Notes: generated by a model from the letters alone, not told the origin. DNA of 64,000 nucleotides from Candidatus Heritagella intestinalis (GCA_904420555.1 CAJFVO010000006.1:1-64000); one strand, 5' to 3'. Positions 17,286 through 25,427 are shown, counted from the stretch's first letter. A program made the numbers and translations.

Positions 17286-17833
17286 AATTGATGATTGCTT
17301 CGGATATCCATGGTTCGGCTTTTTACTGCCGCAAGTTACTGGATGCCTTTGAAAAGGAACAGCCGGACCGGCTGCTTTTGCTGGGAGACCTGCTCTATCA
17401 CGGGCCCCGCAACGACCTGCCTCTGCAATATCTCCCCAAAGAGGTGATTTCCATGCTCAACGGCGTGAAGGAATCCCTGCTTTGCGTGCGGGGCAACTGC
17501 GACACCGAGGTGGATCAAATGGTGCTGGAATTTCCCATCCTCTCGGATTCCTGCTTTTTGTATTGGAATGGCCGGGCGATTTTCGCTACCCATGGCCACC
17601 ACATCAATCCCCAGAATCCGCCCTTCCTGCGGCCCGGGGATATCCTTTTAAACGGCCACACCCATGTGCCCAAGTGGGAGAGAATGGGGGAGGCTTACTA
17701 TCTCAATCCCGGCTCTGTGTCCATTCCCAAGGAGGGAAGCACCCAAAGCTATGTGATTTTAGAGGAAGAAAGCCTGGTGTTCAAGACCATTAACGGGGAA
17801 ATCTATCGGGAAGAATCCCTGCCCATCATATAA
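17282..17833 (+). CDS. yfcE: YfcE-type metallophosphodiesterase
   Basis: A 183-residue calcineurin-like phosphodiesterase. ASDIHGS near residue 6 (D-x-H), LLGDLLYHGPRN (GD), VRGNCD (GNxD), ATHGHH and NGHTHVP are the five metal-binding motifs in order, matching E. coli YfcE, which cleaves artificial phosphodiesters and manganese-dependently acts on unknown natural substrates. The TTG start at 17282 overlaps the preceding stop; AAAGGATGAG lies upstream. An ATG three codons later is an alternative. A terminator follows directly. Confidence 0.9.
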   Translation: MKLMIASDIHGSAFYCRKLLDAFEKEQPDRLLLLGDLLYHGPRNDLPLQYLPKEVISMLNGVKESLLCVRGNCDTEVDQMVLEFPILSDSCFLYWNGRAIFATHGHHINPQNPPFLRPGDILLNGHTHVPKWERMGEAYYLNPGSVSIPKEGSTQSYVILEEESLVFKTINGEIYREESLPII

Positions 17834-17848
17834 AAATCTGTATAAAGG

Positions 17849-17890
17849 GAAGCCGGTGTGGAAGCGTATTTTACACCGGCTTCTTTTTTT
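17849..17890 (+). terminator. Terminator after yfcE
   Basis: GAAGCCGGTGT / ACACCGGCTTC arms with a T7 tail. Confidence 0.9.
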
Positions 17891-17985
17891 GTGGTACCCG
17901 CTAAGTTCCCCGGCATCCCCTGGGGAGATTCGGGAGAACTTGCCGGAATTTCGGGAAAATACTTTTCCCGTGTAGAAGGATGTGA

Positions 17986-18087
17986 TATAATAGAAAACAA
18001 TTGATAAGCCGTGCGGCGCCCTTCTGGCTCGGAAATGCAGAAAGGGCACAGCTCCGCCGGTTATTTTTTTGAGAGGTGAAGAATTTC
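17986..18087 (+). promoter_or_regulatory. fhs promoter and structured leader
   Basis: TATAAT at 17986-17991 gives a leader of about 90 nt. The leader has a strong hairpin (GCCCTTCTG at 18018-18025 region against CAGAAAGGGC ending 18047) and outer GC-rich arms (GGCG against CGCC near 18056). I compared it with the THF riboswitch consensus and it does not match. It could be an unrecognised regulatory leader or just a stable 5' end. Confidence 0.5.
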
Positions 18088-19764
18088 ATGCTGACTGACA
18101 TTGAAATTGCACAGCAGGCAACCCTGCGCCCCATTTCTGAGATTGCTCAAAACCTGGGCATCCAGGAAGAAGAACTGGAACCCTATGGCCGCTATAAGGC
18201 CAAGGTCAACGAAGCCCTCTTTACCCGCCTGGAAGAGAAGCCCGATGGCAAGCTCATCCTGGTGACAGCCATTAACCCTACCCCTGCCGGTGAGGGTAAG
18301 ACCACCACCTCTGTGGGATTGGGTGAGGCCATGGCGAAAATCGGCAAGAAGGCCGTCATCGCCCTGCGGGAGCCTTCCCTGGGGCCGGTGTTCGGCATTA
18401 AGGGCGGCGCAGCCGGCGGCGGCTATGCCCAGGTGCTGCCCATGGAGGACATCAACCTCCACTTCACCGGGGATATGCATGCCATTACCAGCGCCAACAA
18501 CCTGCTCTGCGCCATGCTGGACAACCATATGCAGCAGGGCAACGCCCTGGACATCGACCAGCGGCGGATTCTCATCAAGCGGTGCCTGGATATGAACGAC
18601 CGGGCCCTGCGGAATATCGTTGTGGGCCTGGGAGGCAAGATCAACGGCGTTCCCCGTGAGGACGGCTTTATCATCACCGTGGCCAGTGAGGTCATGGCAA
18701 TCCTGTGCCTGGCAACGGACCGGGAGGATTTGAAGCGCCGCTTGGGGAATATCCTGGTGGCCTATACTCGCAGCGGTCAGCCGGTGTATGCCCGGGATTT
18801 GAAGGCGGACGGCGCTATGGCCGCCCTGCTCAAGGACGCCATTAATCCCAATCTGGTGCAGACTCTGGAGGGAACCCCGGCCATTATGCACGGCGGCCCC
18901 TTCGCCAACATTGCCCATGGCTGTAACTCTGTCCGGGCTACCCGCCTGGCACTGAAGCTGGGGGATTACTGCATCACCGAGGCGGGCTTCGGTTCCGACC
19001 TGGGCGCAGAGAAGTTTATGGACATTAAGTGCCGCATGGCGGGCCTGGCCCCCTCCTGCGTGGTGGTGGTGGCCACTGTGCGGGCTCTGAAGTACAACGG
19101 CGGCGTTCCCAAGGCAGAGCTGGGCGCGGAGAATGTGGAGGCCCTGGAAAAGGGTTCCGTGAACCTGCGGGCCCATGTGGAGAATATGCGCAAATACGGC
19201 GTGCCGGTAGTGGTGGCCATTAACCGCTTCCCCTCGGATACCCAGGCGGAGCTGGATGCTGTGGATGCGATGTGCCGGGAGATGCAGGTGCCCTATGCCC
19301 TCAGCGAGGTCTTTGCCAAGGGCGGCGAAGGCGGCGTAGAGCTGGCCAAGGTCATTATGGAGATTGTGGACAAAGAGGACACCAGCGCAGGCTTCGCCCC
19401 CATTTACGGCGATTCCCTGACGGTAGAGGAGAAAATCGAGACTATTGCCCGGGAAATTTACGGCGCCGACGGCGTGGTGTACACTAACCCCGCCAAAAAG
19501 GCCCTGAAGGAAATCCACGATCTGGGTGGCGACGCCATGCCTGTCTGTATCGCCAAGACCCAGTATTCCCTGTCGGACAATGCCGCCCTGTTGGGCCGGC
19601 CTACGGGCTTTACTATCACCATCCGGGATTTGCGGCTGTCCAGCGGCGCGGGCTTCGTGGTGGCCTATGCCGGGGATATTATGACCATGCCCGGCCTGCC
19701 CAAGGTTCCTGCGGCAGAGAAGATTGATGTAGATAAAAACGGCGTAATTTCCGGCTTGTTCTAA
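18088..19764 (+). CDS. fhs: Formate-tetrahydrofolate ligase
   Basis: ATP-dependent formation of 10-formyltetrahydrofolate from formate, the entry of formate into C1 metabolism and the Wood-Ljungdahl methyl branch. The protein is 558 residues, family length. [10 protein letters not shown] at 64-73 is the nucleotide-binding loop, [23 protein letters not shown] near 95-120 is the family signature, and [15 protein letters not shown] is the middle conserved block. ATG 18088 has GAGAGG at a good distance; the upstream GTG at 18076 overlaps that site. tsaE follows 26 bases later and may be in the same transcript. Confidence 0.96.
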   Translation: MLTDIEIAQQATLRPISEIAQNLGIQEEELEPYGRYKAKVNEALFTRLEEKPDGKLILVTAINPTPAGEGKTTTSVGLGEAMAKIGKKAVIALREPSLGPVFGIKGGAAGGGYAQVLPMEDINLHFTGDMHAITSANNLLCAMLDNHMQQGNALDIDQRRILIKRCLDMNDRALRNIVVGLGGKINGVPREDGFIITVASEVMAILCLATDREDLKRRLGNILVAYTRSGQPVYARDLKADGAMAALLKDAINPNLVQTLEGTPAIMHGGPFANIAHGCNSVRATRLALKLGDYCITEAGFGSDLGAEKFMDIKCRMAGLAPSCVVVVATVRALKYNGGVPKAELGAENVEALEKGSVNLRAHVENMRKYGVPVVVAINRFPSDTQAELDAVDAMCREMQVPYALSEVFAKGGEGGVELAKVIMEIVDKEDTSAGFAPIYGDSLTVEEKIETIAREIYGADGVVYTNPAKKALKEIHDLGGDAMPVCIAKTQYSLSDNAALLGRPTGFTITIRDLRLSSGAGFVVAYAGDIMTMPGLPKVPAAEKIDVDKNGVISGLF

Positions 19765-19790
19765 ACAGGCCTTGCATAGGGAGGCGGCAT

Positions 19791-20216
19791 ATGAAGGAAT
19801 ACCGGACTTATTCTCCGGAAGAAACCGAAGCCCTGGGGGAAACACTGGCCGCCGGGCTTCGGGGCGGCGAGGTGCTGGCCTGCTTTGGCGGCATGGGCAT
19901 GGGAAAAACGGCTTTTGCCCGGGGGTTGGCTCGGGGCCTGGGCAGTGACGATGCGGTTTCCAGTCCGACGTTCGCCCTGGTACACGAATATCGGGGTAAA
20001 ATCCCCCTGTATCACTTTGATATGTTCCGGGTTTCCAGCTGGGAGGACCTGTATTCCACCGGATTTTTCGATTATCTGGATACCGGTGCGGTGCTTCTCA
20101 TTGAATGGAGCGAGAATATTGAGGATGCTCTGCCGAAAGACGCCATTCGCATCCGGTTCAGCCGGGGAGAAGAGGAAAACCAACGGGTAATCCAGGTGTC
20201 CAGCCTGGAAGAATGA
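19791..20216 (+). CDS. tsaE: tRNA t6A biosynthesis ATPase TsaE
   Basis: A 141-residue P-loop ATPase. GGMGMGKTAFARGLARGLG from residue 33 is Walker A; VSSPTFALVHEY is the conserved switch-like block; YHFDMFR and LIEWSENI are the later TsaE motifs. TsaE drives the TsaBDE complex that transfers threonylcarbamoyl to A37 of ANN-decoding tRNAs. It is followed by tsaB, its usual partner; tsaD is not in the window. Confidence 0.93.
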   Translation: MKEYRTYSPEETEALGETLAAGLRGGEVLACFGGMGMGKTAFARGLARGLGSDDAVSSPTFALVHEYRGKIPLYHFDMFRVSSWEDLYSTGFFDYLDTGAVLLIEWSENIEDALPKDAIRIRFSRGEEENQRVIQVSSLEE

Positions 20217-20257
20217 GCAGAGAGTTTCTTAGTTAAGAAAGGTTGGGGACAAAAGCA

Positions 20258-21001
20258 ATGCGAATATTGGCGCTGGAATCCTCTGCGGTGGCGGCTTCGG
20301 CCTGCATCCAGGAGGACGGAAAAATATTGGGGGAGTTCTATAGCAACACCCGGCAGACCCACAGCCAGACCCTGCTGCCCATGGTGCGCACCCTGCTTCG
20401 GGACACCGGCACCCAGGTGAAGGATTTGGATTTGCTGGCAGTGTCGGCTGGGCCGGGCTCGTTTACCGGTGTGCGCATCGGGGTGGCCTGTGTCAAGGGG
20501 ATGGCTTTCCCCAATGATACTCCCTGCTGCGGTGTTTCTACCCTGGAGGCCATGGCCATGAACCTGCGGCAGAGCAGCGCGCTGGTCTGCGCGGTGATGG
20601 ACGCCCGGTGCGGCCAGGTGTACAATGCCCTGTTTGAAACTGGCGAGGGAGAAGTGCGCCGGTTGACAGAGGACCGTGCCCTCTCCATAGAAGAGTTGGC
20701 GGCAGAGTGTCCCAACTGGATGGAAAAAACCGGCAAACCTTTGGTTTTAGTGGGAGATGGGGCCCAGCTTTGCTTTGACGCTCCGGCCTTTGCGGCCCTT
20801 CCCCGGCAGCTGGCCCCGGAGCACTTGCGGATGCAGCGGGCTTCCGGTGTGGCGGAAACTGCCCGCCGGGCAGCTTTGGAGGGAAAGACGGTTTCCCCGG
20901 CAGAATTGGCCCCGGTGTATCTGCGGCTTCCCCAAGCCCAACGGGAGCTGAAAAAGCGGCAGGAGCAGCAGAAGAAGGCGGAACGGGAAAATCATCAATA
21001 A
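20258..21001 (+). CDS. tsaB: tRNA t6A biosynthesis protein TsaB
   Basis: A 247-residue member of the ASKHA fold, the non-catalytic partner of TsaD. RILALESSAVAASACI at the N-terminus and SAGPGSFTGVRIGVACVKGMAF near residues 67-88 are diagnostic. The ATG at 20258 follows GAAAGG; an in-frame TTG at 20243 adds five residues of no conserved character. The C-terminal 25 residues are highly charged (KKRQEQQKKAERE), unusual but common as a tail in Clostridia. The frequent third member rimI is missing here; rpiB follows in 11 bases. Confidence 0.92.
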   Translation: MRILALESSAVAASACIQEDGKILGEFYSNTRQTHSQTLLPMVRTLLRDTGTQVKDLDLLAVSAGPGSFTGVRIGVACVKGMAFPNDTPCCGVSTLEAMAMNLRQSSALVCAVMDARCGQVYNALFETGEGEVRRLTEDRALSIEELAAECPNWMEKTGKPLVLVGDGAQLCFDAPAFAALPRQLAPEHLRMQRASGVAETARRAALEGKTVSPAELAPVYLRLPQAQRELKKRQEQQKKAERENHQ

Positions 21002-21012
21002 GAGAAAGGCGG

Positions 21013-21939
21013 ATGGAAAGCATGATCGCATTGGGCGCGGATCACGGCGGTTACCGATTGAAGGAGGCCGTGAAGCGGTATCTGGAGGAGAAGCAGATTC
21101 CCTACCGGGATTTCGGGACTGACAGCGAGGAATCCATAGATTATGGCCCGGTTGCCGAGCAGGTAGCGCGTTTTGTGGCAGAGGGAAAGGCCCAGCGGGG
21201 CATCCTTTGCTGCGGCACTGGCATCGGGATTTCCATAGCGGCTAATAAAGTGCCTGGAATCCGTGCGGCAGTGGTGACCAATGATTTCTGCGCGGAGATG
21301 ACCCGCCGCCACAACGACGCCAATATCCTCTGTATGGGTGGTCGGGTGATCGATGAAGAGACGGCGGTGCGCCTGACGGAGATTTTTCTGACGACCCCCT
21401 TTGAGGGCGGCCGCCATACCCGGCGAGTGGCGTATATCCATAAAATCGAAGAGGAAGCCGTGGATTTTGCAGCGCCCAAAGAGGAGGCTGCGGCCGGTAT
21501 CGCATTGGGCGCGGATCACGGCGGTTACCGATTGAAGGAGGCCGTGAAGCGGTATCTGGAGGAAAAGCAGATTCCCTACCGGGATTTCGGCGCTAACAGT
21601 GAGGAATCCGTAGATTATGCCCCCATTGCCGAGCAGGTGGCGCGTTTTGTGGCAGAGGGAAAGGCCGAGCGGGGGATCCTCTGCTGCGGCACCGGCATTG
21701 GGATTTCTATAGCGGCCAATAAAGTGCCTGGAATCCGTGCGGCAGTGGTGACCAATGATTTCTGTGCGGAGATGACCCGCCGCCACAACGACGCCAATAT
21801 CCTCTGTATGGGGGGCCGGGTGATCGATGAAGAGACGGCAGTGCGCCTGACGGAGATCTTTCTGACCACCCCCTTTGAAGGCGGCCGCCATGCCCGGCGG
21901 GTGGCATACATTGGGCAAATAGAGAGCAAAGGGCTCTGA
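21013..21939 (+). CDS. rpiB: Tandem-fused ribose-5-phosphate isomerase B (two RpiB domains)
   Basis: One 308-residue frame contains two complete RpiB domains, where the family is normally about 145-150 residues. Each has ALGADHGGYRLKEAVKRYL, the CCGTGIGISIAANK block with the catalytic Cys, and NDANILCMGGRVI. The copies start 474 bases apart (21025 and 21499) and differ at only about 7 of 138 residues (for example TD/AN, I/V, G/A, V/I, Q/E, T/A). A 19-residue linker rich in Glu and Ala joins them. RpiB interconverts ribose and ribulose 5-phosphate and works as a dimer, so the fusion could form an intramolecular dimer. Start at 21013 or 21022. upp follows, the usual neighbour. Confidence 0.93.
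   Translation: MESMIALGADHGGYRLKEAVKRYLEEKQIPYRDFGTDSEESIDYGPVAEQVARFVAEGKAQRGILCCGTGIGISIAANKVPGIRAAVVTNDFCAEMTRRHNDANILCMGGRVIDEETAVRLTEIFLTTPFEGGRHTRRVAYIHKIEEEAVDFAAPKEEAAAGIALGADHGGYRLKEAVKRYLEEKQIPYRDFGANSEESVDYAPIAEQVARFVAEGKAERGILCCGTGIGISIAANKVPGIRAAVVTNDFCAEMTRRHNDANILCMGGRVIDEETAVRLTEIFLTTPFEGGRHARRVAYIGQIESKGL
21025..21919 (+). repeat. 474-base in-frame tandem duplication inside rpiB
   Basis: Nucleotides 21025-21445 recur at 21499-21919 with a constant offset of 474 bases and few substitutions, many at third positions. Between them lies a linker present only once. The near identity shows either a recent duplication or gene conversion. Confidence 0.95.
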
Positions 21940-21975
21940 GTGATAAAAAACAACAGGATAAGGGAGGAAACCTTC

Positions 21976-22608
21976 ATGGACAAACAGGTATTTGTCATGG
22001 ATCATCCGTTGATTCAGCATAAGCTGACGTATCTGCGGGACAAAAATACCGGCTCCAAAGAATTCCGGGCGCTGGTCAGTGAAATTGCCACGCTGGTGTG
22101 CTATGAAGCCACCCGGGATCTGCCTTTGGAAGAGACGGAAATCGAAACGCCCCTGGTCAAGGCCAAAACCAAAGTGATTGCCGGGCGCAAGCTGGCTTTA
22201 GTGCCCATTCTCCGGGCTGGGCTGGGAATGGTGGACGGTGTGCTGACGCTGGTTCCCGCGGCAAAAGTGGGGCACATCGGCCTGTACCGGGATCACGAGA
22301 CCCTGCAGCCGGTGGAATATTACAGCAAGCTACCCTCTGATTTGCCCCAGAGGGACGTCTTGGTGCTGGACCCCATGCTGGCCACCGGCGGCTCCGCCAT
22401 TGACGCAATCAGCATTATCAAGAGGAGTCAGCCCAAGAGCATTAAGTTCCTGTGCATCATTGCGGCCCCGGAGGGGGTTCGTGCCCTGACCCAGGCCCAT
22501 CCGGACGTCCAGGTGTACTGCGCTGCGGTGGATGACCGGCTCAATGAAAACGGCTATATCCTCCCAGGGCTGGGGGATGCCGGCGACCGGATTTTCGGAA
22601 CGCTTTGA
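21976..22608 (+). CDS. upp: Uracil phosphoribosyltransferase
   Basis: Salvages uracil to UMP with PRPP. The protein is 210 residues, the standard length. [18 protein letters not shown] near residues 124-141 is the PRPP-binding motif, [13 protein letters not shown] near 75-87 and the C-terminal [12 protein letters not shown] loop bind uracil. GGGAGG precedes ATG 21976. It follows rpiB in 36 bases, and a strong terminator follows. Confidence 0.96.
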   Translation: MDKQVFVMDHPLIQHKLTYLRDKNTGSKEFRALVSEIATLVCYEATRDLPLEETEIETPLVKAKTKVIAGRKLALVPILRAGLGMVDGVLTLVPAAKVGHIGLYRDHETLQPVEYYSKLPSDLPQRDVLVLDPMLATGGSAIDAISIIKRSQPKSIKFLCIIAAPEGVRALTQAHPDVQVYCAAVDDRLNENGYILPGLGDAGDRIFGTL

Positions 22609-22619
22609 CAAATGATTTT

Positions 22620-22657
22620 CTCCGGGCTTTCTTGCGAGGCCCGGAGTTTTGTTTTTT
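22620..22657 (+). terminator. upp terminator
   Basis: CTCCGGGC / GCCCGGAG arms with a TTTTGTTTTTT tail. Confidence 0.9.
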
Positions 22658-22777
22658 GAGCCGCCAGGATGTCTGTCGCTGGAAGGGAAAGGGCTGTTTG
22701 AATTTTGTTACGGTTTCTTCGGATTTCCTTTCCAAACCCTTCAAAATTGGGACACATTTTAGGGTTATACTGAAATC

Positions 22778-22998
22778 ACAGAAACGGAATCAAACGGAGT
22801 GAGTTTTGGAAATAAAAAAATCGCGTTTCTCTCATAACTGCCGGAGCTTACCGGGGAAGGACGGAATACCGGCCCGGATGGCATGGCAGACCAAGTATAA
22901 GTGCCTATTGCAGGCGTTTTCATAAAACCCTTCTTTTTCATTATTCCTTCTCAAAAACTAAAAGACCGGAGCGAGCGCTTCGGTCTTTTAGTTTTTGT
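22778..22998 (+). ncRNA. Small-RNA cassette A (candidate, new family)
   Basis: Predicted transcript of about 220 nt. TATACT at 22766-22771 is the -10, with CACATTT starting exactly 13 bases before it. The core has CTGCC/GGCAG arms (22838-22842 and 22885-22889) around AAGGACGGAATACCG, then ACCAAGTATAAGT, a small hairpin (GCCT 22903-22906, AGGC 22912-22915), and a C/T-rich segment at 22921-22952 whose complement reads AGAAGGAATA then ATG. The end is a strong hairpin (ACTAAAAGACCG arms) with TTTTTG at 22954-22998. The same parts recur in B and C. Not matched to any RNA family I know; direction is inferred from promoter and terminator order. Confidence 0.6.
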
Positions 22999-23097
22999 AA
23001 GGTTTGACATATGTATTCATAATTTATTGATAAAAACCTCCTAAAAAGTTCTGAATGATATCAGAGAATCATCACATTTCCCCGATAGAATAGAGAC

Positions 23098-23320
23098 AGC
23101 TTCCAAAAAGAAAGGAGGATGCCAATCAACAAGGTCTCCACGAAATTTCGTGTTTTGATTTCATAGATTTACTGCCACATGCCTGCCGGAGAAGGACGGA
23201 ATACCGGGCCGGCTGGCCGGCAGACCAAGTACAAGTGCCCGACAGGGCGTTTCTATAGAATTCTTTTTCATAAAACCTCCTTGTTTAAAGGGACCGGAAA
23301 GCCACCTCCGGTCCCTTTTG
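23098..23320 (+). ncRNA. Small-RNA cassette B (candidate, new family)
   Basis: Predicted transcript of about 220 nt with -10 TAGAAT at 23086-23091, CACATTT 13 bases before it and TTCATAA at 23016-23022, 70 bases before the -10. Core arms CTGCCGG (23183-23189) and CCGGCAG (23217-23223) enclose AAGGACGGAATACCG; ACCAAGTACAAGT follows; the small hairpin is GCCC-GACA-GGGC at 23237-23248. The segment CATAAAACCTCCTTG at 23269-23283 is the exact complement of AAGGAGG-TTTT-ATG. The terminator is GGGACCGG / CCGGTCCC with CCCTTTTGC at 23287-23320. Confidence 0.6.
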
Positions 23321-23421
23321 CTATCCAGAAAAATATTCGTTCATAAGTTGTTGATAAAAACACCCCAGAATCTTCCCAGGTTCATCAGAAAACCATCACA
23401 TTCCGGCGGTATCCTTATGTC

Positions 23422-23625
23422 AGCAGGAAAGAGAAGCAGACAGGATCAAGACCTGTTGATTCCTAAATTGATTTACTGCGCCGGAAAGGACGGAATACCG
23501 AGCCGGCGGTATGGCAGACCAAGTACAAGTGCCCGACAGGGCGTTTTTATAGATTCCTTCTTCATAAAAATCCCTTTCTCATGCAGAAGGCCGGGAGCTG
23601 GTAATGCTCCCGGCCTTCTGCATTG
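23422..23625 (+). ncRNA. Small-RNA cassette C (candidate, new family)
   Basis: Predicted transcript of about 200 nt with -10 TATCCT at 23410-23415, CACATTC 13 bases before it and TTCATAA 70 bases before it. Core: CTGC (23476-23479) and GCAG arms around AAGGACGGAATACCG, then ACCAAGTACAAGT and the hairpin GCCC-GACA-GGGC at 23531-23542. The pyrimidine segment at 23557-23580 is complementary to AAAGGGATTTTTATG. The terminator hairpin GCAGAAGGCCGGGAG / CTCCCGGCCTTCTGC (about 23583-23622) is very strong but has a weak T-run. Confidence 0.58.
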
Positions 23626-23671
23626 TGGATTGGAAATTCTTAGAAAATTAGAAAATTTGTTCGAAAACCTC

Positions 23672-23717
23672 TTGACAGAAATGGAGAAAGTGGTATACTG
23701 ATAAAAACAAACGTTCG
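23672..23717 (+). promoter_or_regulatory. Promoter and possible LexA box of the radical SAM gene
   Basis: TTGACA at 23672-23677 and TATACT at 23694-23699 are 16 bases apart. Immediately downstream, 23704-23717 reads AAAACAAACGTTCG, which fits the Gram-positive LexA consensus CGAAC-N4-GTTCG in most positions, though its left half is imperfect. A repressor bound here would block transcription, giving SOS control of a DNA repair-type gene. Confidence 0.5.
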
Positions 23718-23733
23718 AGAAAGAAGGATGCCT

Positions 23734-24999
23734 ATGACGGTCATGGAGAAGCTGGAGATTCTTACGGATGCCGCCAAATACGATGTTGCCTGCACTTCCA
23801 GTGGGGTTGACCGGGCGGGAAAACAGGGCAGTATCGGGAGCTCGGCGGCCTGCGGGATTTGCCATAGTTTTTCGGCGGATGGCCGGTGCATTTCTTTGCT
23901 AAAGGTGCTGTTTTCCAACGCCTGCATTTATAACTGCGAATACTGTATCAACCGCTGTTCCAACCAGGTGCGCCGGGCTTCTTTTATCCCCAGGGAACTG
24001 GCGGACCTGACCATGGGATTTTATCGCCGGAACTATATTGAAGGCCTGTTTCTCAGCTCCGCCGTGATACGGAATCCCGACTATACCTGTGAGCAGCTTT
24101 TGGAAACCCTGCGCATCCTCCGGGAGGAATACCGGTTCCGGGGATATATCCACGCCAAGGCGATTCCCGGGGCGGACCCTTTATTGCTGTCTCGAATGGG
24201 CCTTCTGGCCGACCGGATGAGCGTGAATATTGAGCTGCCTAGCGAGGGGAGCCTCCGGCGGCTGGCGCCGGAAAAATCCCGCCACTCTATTTTTGCCCCC
24301 ATGGGTTTGATTTCCGGGAAGATTCAGGAGCATTCCTCAGAGATGGTGCGTTATCGCCATGCCCAGCCCTTTTCTCCGGCAGGGCAGAGTACCCAGATGA
24401 TTATCGGGGCCACCCCGGAGAGCGATTGGCAGATTCTCCGGCTGACACAGGGGCTGTACCGGAAGTATCGGCTCAAGCGGGTGTTTTTCTCCGCTTATGT
24501 GCCGGTAAACACCACGGCCCTGCTGCCTCCGGCGGGCACCCGGCCGCCCCTGCTCCGGGAGCACCGGCTCTACCAGGCGGACTGGCTCCTGCGGTATTAC
24601 GGGTTTACAGCGGAAGAGCTGCTGGACGAGGCCCATCCCAATTTCAATCCCCTCATTGATCCCAAGGCCAACTGGGCCCTGCACCACATGGAGCAATTCC
24701 CTGTGGAGGTAAACCGGGCGGACTATGAGGTGCTGCTCCGGGTACCGGGGATTGGGGTAAAGAGCGCCCGGGCGATCCTCAGGGCCCGGCGTGTGGCTTC
24801 TTTGGATTTCCCGGACCTGAAAAAGCTGGGAGTGGTTCTCAAGCGGGCTCAATATTTCCTCACCTGCCGGGGAAAAGCCATGGAGGGATTGTATGTGTCT
24901 CAGGATGCCGTTTTGCGGAATCTCATCACCCAGCAAGGCCGGGACCTGTTGCCTAAGGAACCCTTCCAGCAGCTTTCCCTTTTTGAAAGCCTTGCCTAA
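23734..24999 (+). CDS. Putative DNA modification/repair radical SAM protein (TIGR03916)
   Basis: A 421-residue radical SAM enzyme. C64, C68 and C71 form CxxxCxxC (CIYNCEYC), which should bind the [4Fe-4S] cluster; extra N-terminal cysteines at 20, 40, 43 and 52 are typical of this family. Near residue 335-355, LLRVPGIGVKSARAILRARR is a helix-hairpin-helix DNA-binding motif. The family is called a putative DNA modification or repair protein and is usually followed by a TIGR03915 protein, as here. ATG 23734 follows AAGAAGG at six bases; ATG 23728 is too close. The reaction is unknown. An unusual 428-base spacer separates it from its partner. Confidence 0.9.
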   Translation: MTVMEKLEILTDAAKYDVACTSSGVDRAGKQGSIGSSAACGICHSFSADGRCISLLKVLFSNACIYNCEYCINRCSNQVRRASFIPRELADLTMGFYRRNYIEGLFLSSAVIRNPDYTCEQLLETLRILREEYRFRGYIHAKAIPGADPLLLSRMGLLADRMSVNIELPSEGSLRRLAPEKSRHSIFAPMGLISGKIQEHSSEMVRYRHAQPFSPAGQSTQMIIGATPESDWQILRLTQGLYRKYRLKRVFFSAYVPVNTTALLPPAGTRPPLLREHRLYQADWLLRYYGFTAEELLDEAHPNFNPLIDPKANWALHHMEQFPVEVNRADYEVLLRVPGIGVKSARAILRARRVASLDFPDLKKLGVVLKRAQYFLTCRGKAMEGLYVSQDAVLRNLITQQGRDLLPKEPFQQLSLFESLA

Positions 25000-25427
25000 G
25001 CACGGGGAAACTTACAGCAAGAAACAGCTTTGTTTTATCGTGAAGGTAGCCGCGCGTGGACTAAGAGAATGGTTTGCGCTCTCTTTAGGCGCGGATTGGG
25101 AGCGGCAACTTGCCGCCGAGGGTCCAGGGGCGAGAAGCCCTTGGTCGCCCATCGCAATGGGCGAAATCCCCCTTTCCGTAGGGCGCATTTTCGGGGGTGA
25201 ATTGGGAAATATCCCGGCGGGATGTTTCCCGAGAGGGCCCCTTTTGCAAGAAAAAAGGGGCCCTGGCCTCGATCCTGATGCTGTTTTCCTTCGTTTCCCC
25301 GGTAGGGGAAATCGAAACCATAGGGGATGGAGGAGATGTAACAGAGAAGTCGGGGGGTCCTACGGTTTCCCTTTGTCATGCGTAGGCTCTCCCTATATTG
25401 ACCTTCTTGGGAAAGGAGAGAATCGTA
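25000..25427. repeat. 428-base spacer with inverted repeats
   Basis: No credible gene. It begins with a TATCGTGAAGGTAG segment similar to that at 8060. It contains an 11-base perfect inverted repeat (25235-25245 and 25253-25263, GGGCCCCTTTT arms), plus smaller ones around 25148 (GCCCAT/ATGGGC), 25206 (GGGAAATATCCC region) and 25296 (TTTCCCC/GGGGAAA). It splits two genes that are usually adjacent, so it looks inserted. Confidence 0.5.

Larger units (their letters stand above)
22658..23733. other. Gene-free 1.08-kb region with three small-RNA cassettes
   Basis: No protein gene is credible here. The region is built from three consecutive, related cassettes of about 300 bases, each with a promoter-like part, a conserved RNA-like core, a pyrimidine-rich segment and a terminator hairpin; they are listed separately. 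The last ~100 bases hold the promoter of the radical SAM gene. Confidence 0.75.

Noticed and set aside
17992-18087. THF riboswitch before fhs
   Set aside because: The conserved core sequence of that riboswitch is not present.
21025-21919. Assembly duplication as the only reason for the double rpiB
   Set aside because: The copies differ at several codons and keep frame with a unique linker, so a real duplication is more likely; long reads should still confirm.
22830-23562. Minus-strand mini-genes (about 25-50 codons) beginning MKK in each small-RNA cassette, with good ribosome sites
   Set aside because: Identity between copies is in solid nucleotide blocks rather than codon-wise, copy A is shifted by one base relative to B and C, and promoters and terminators fit the plus strand. 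Kept as the main alternative explanation, not as a call.
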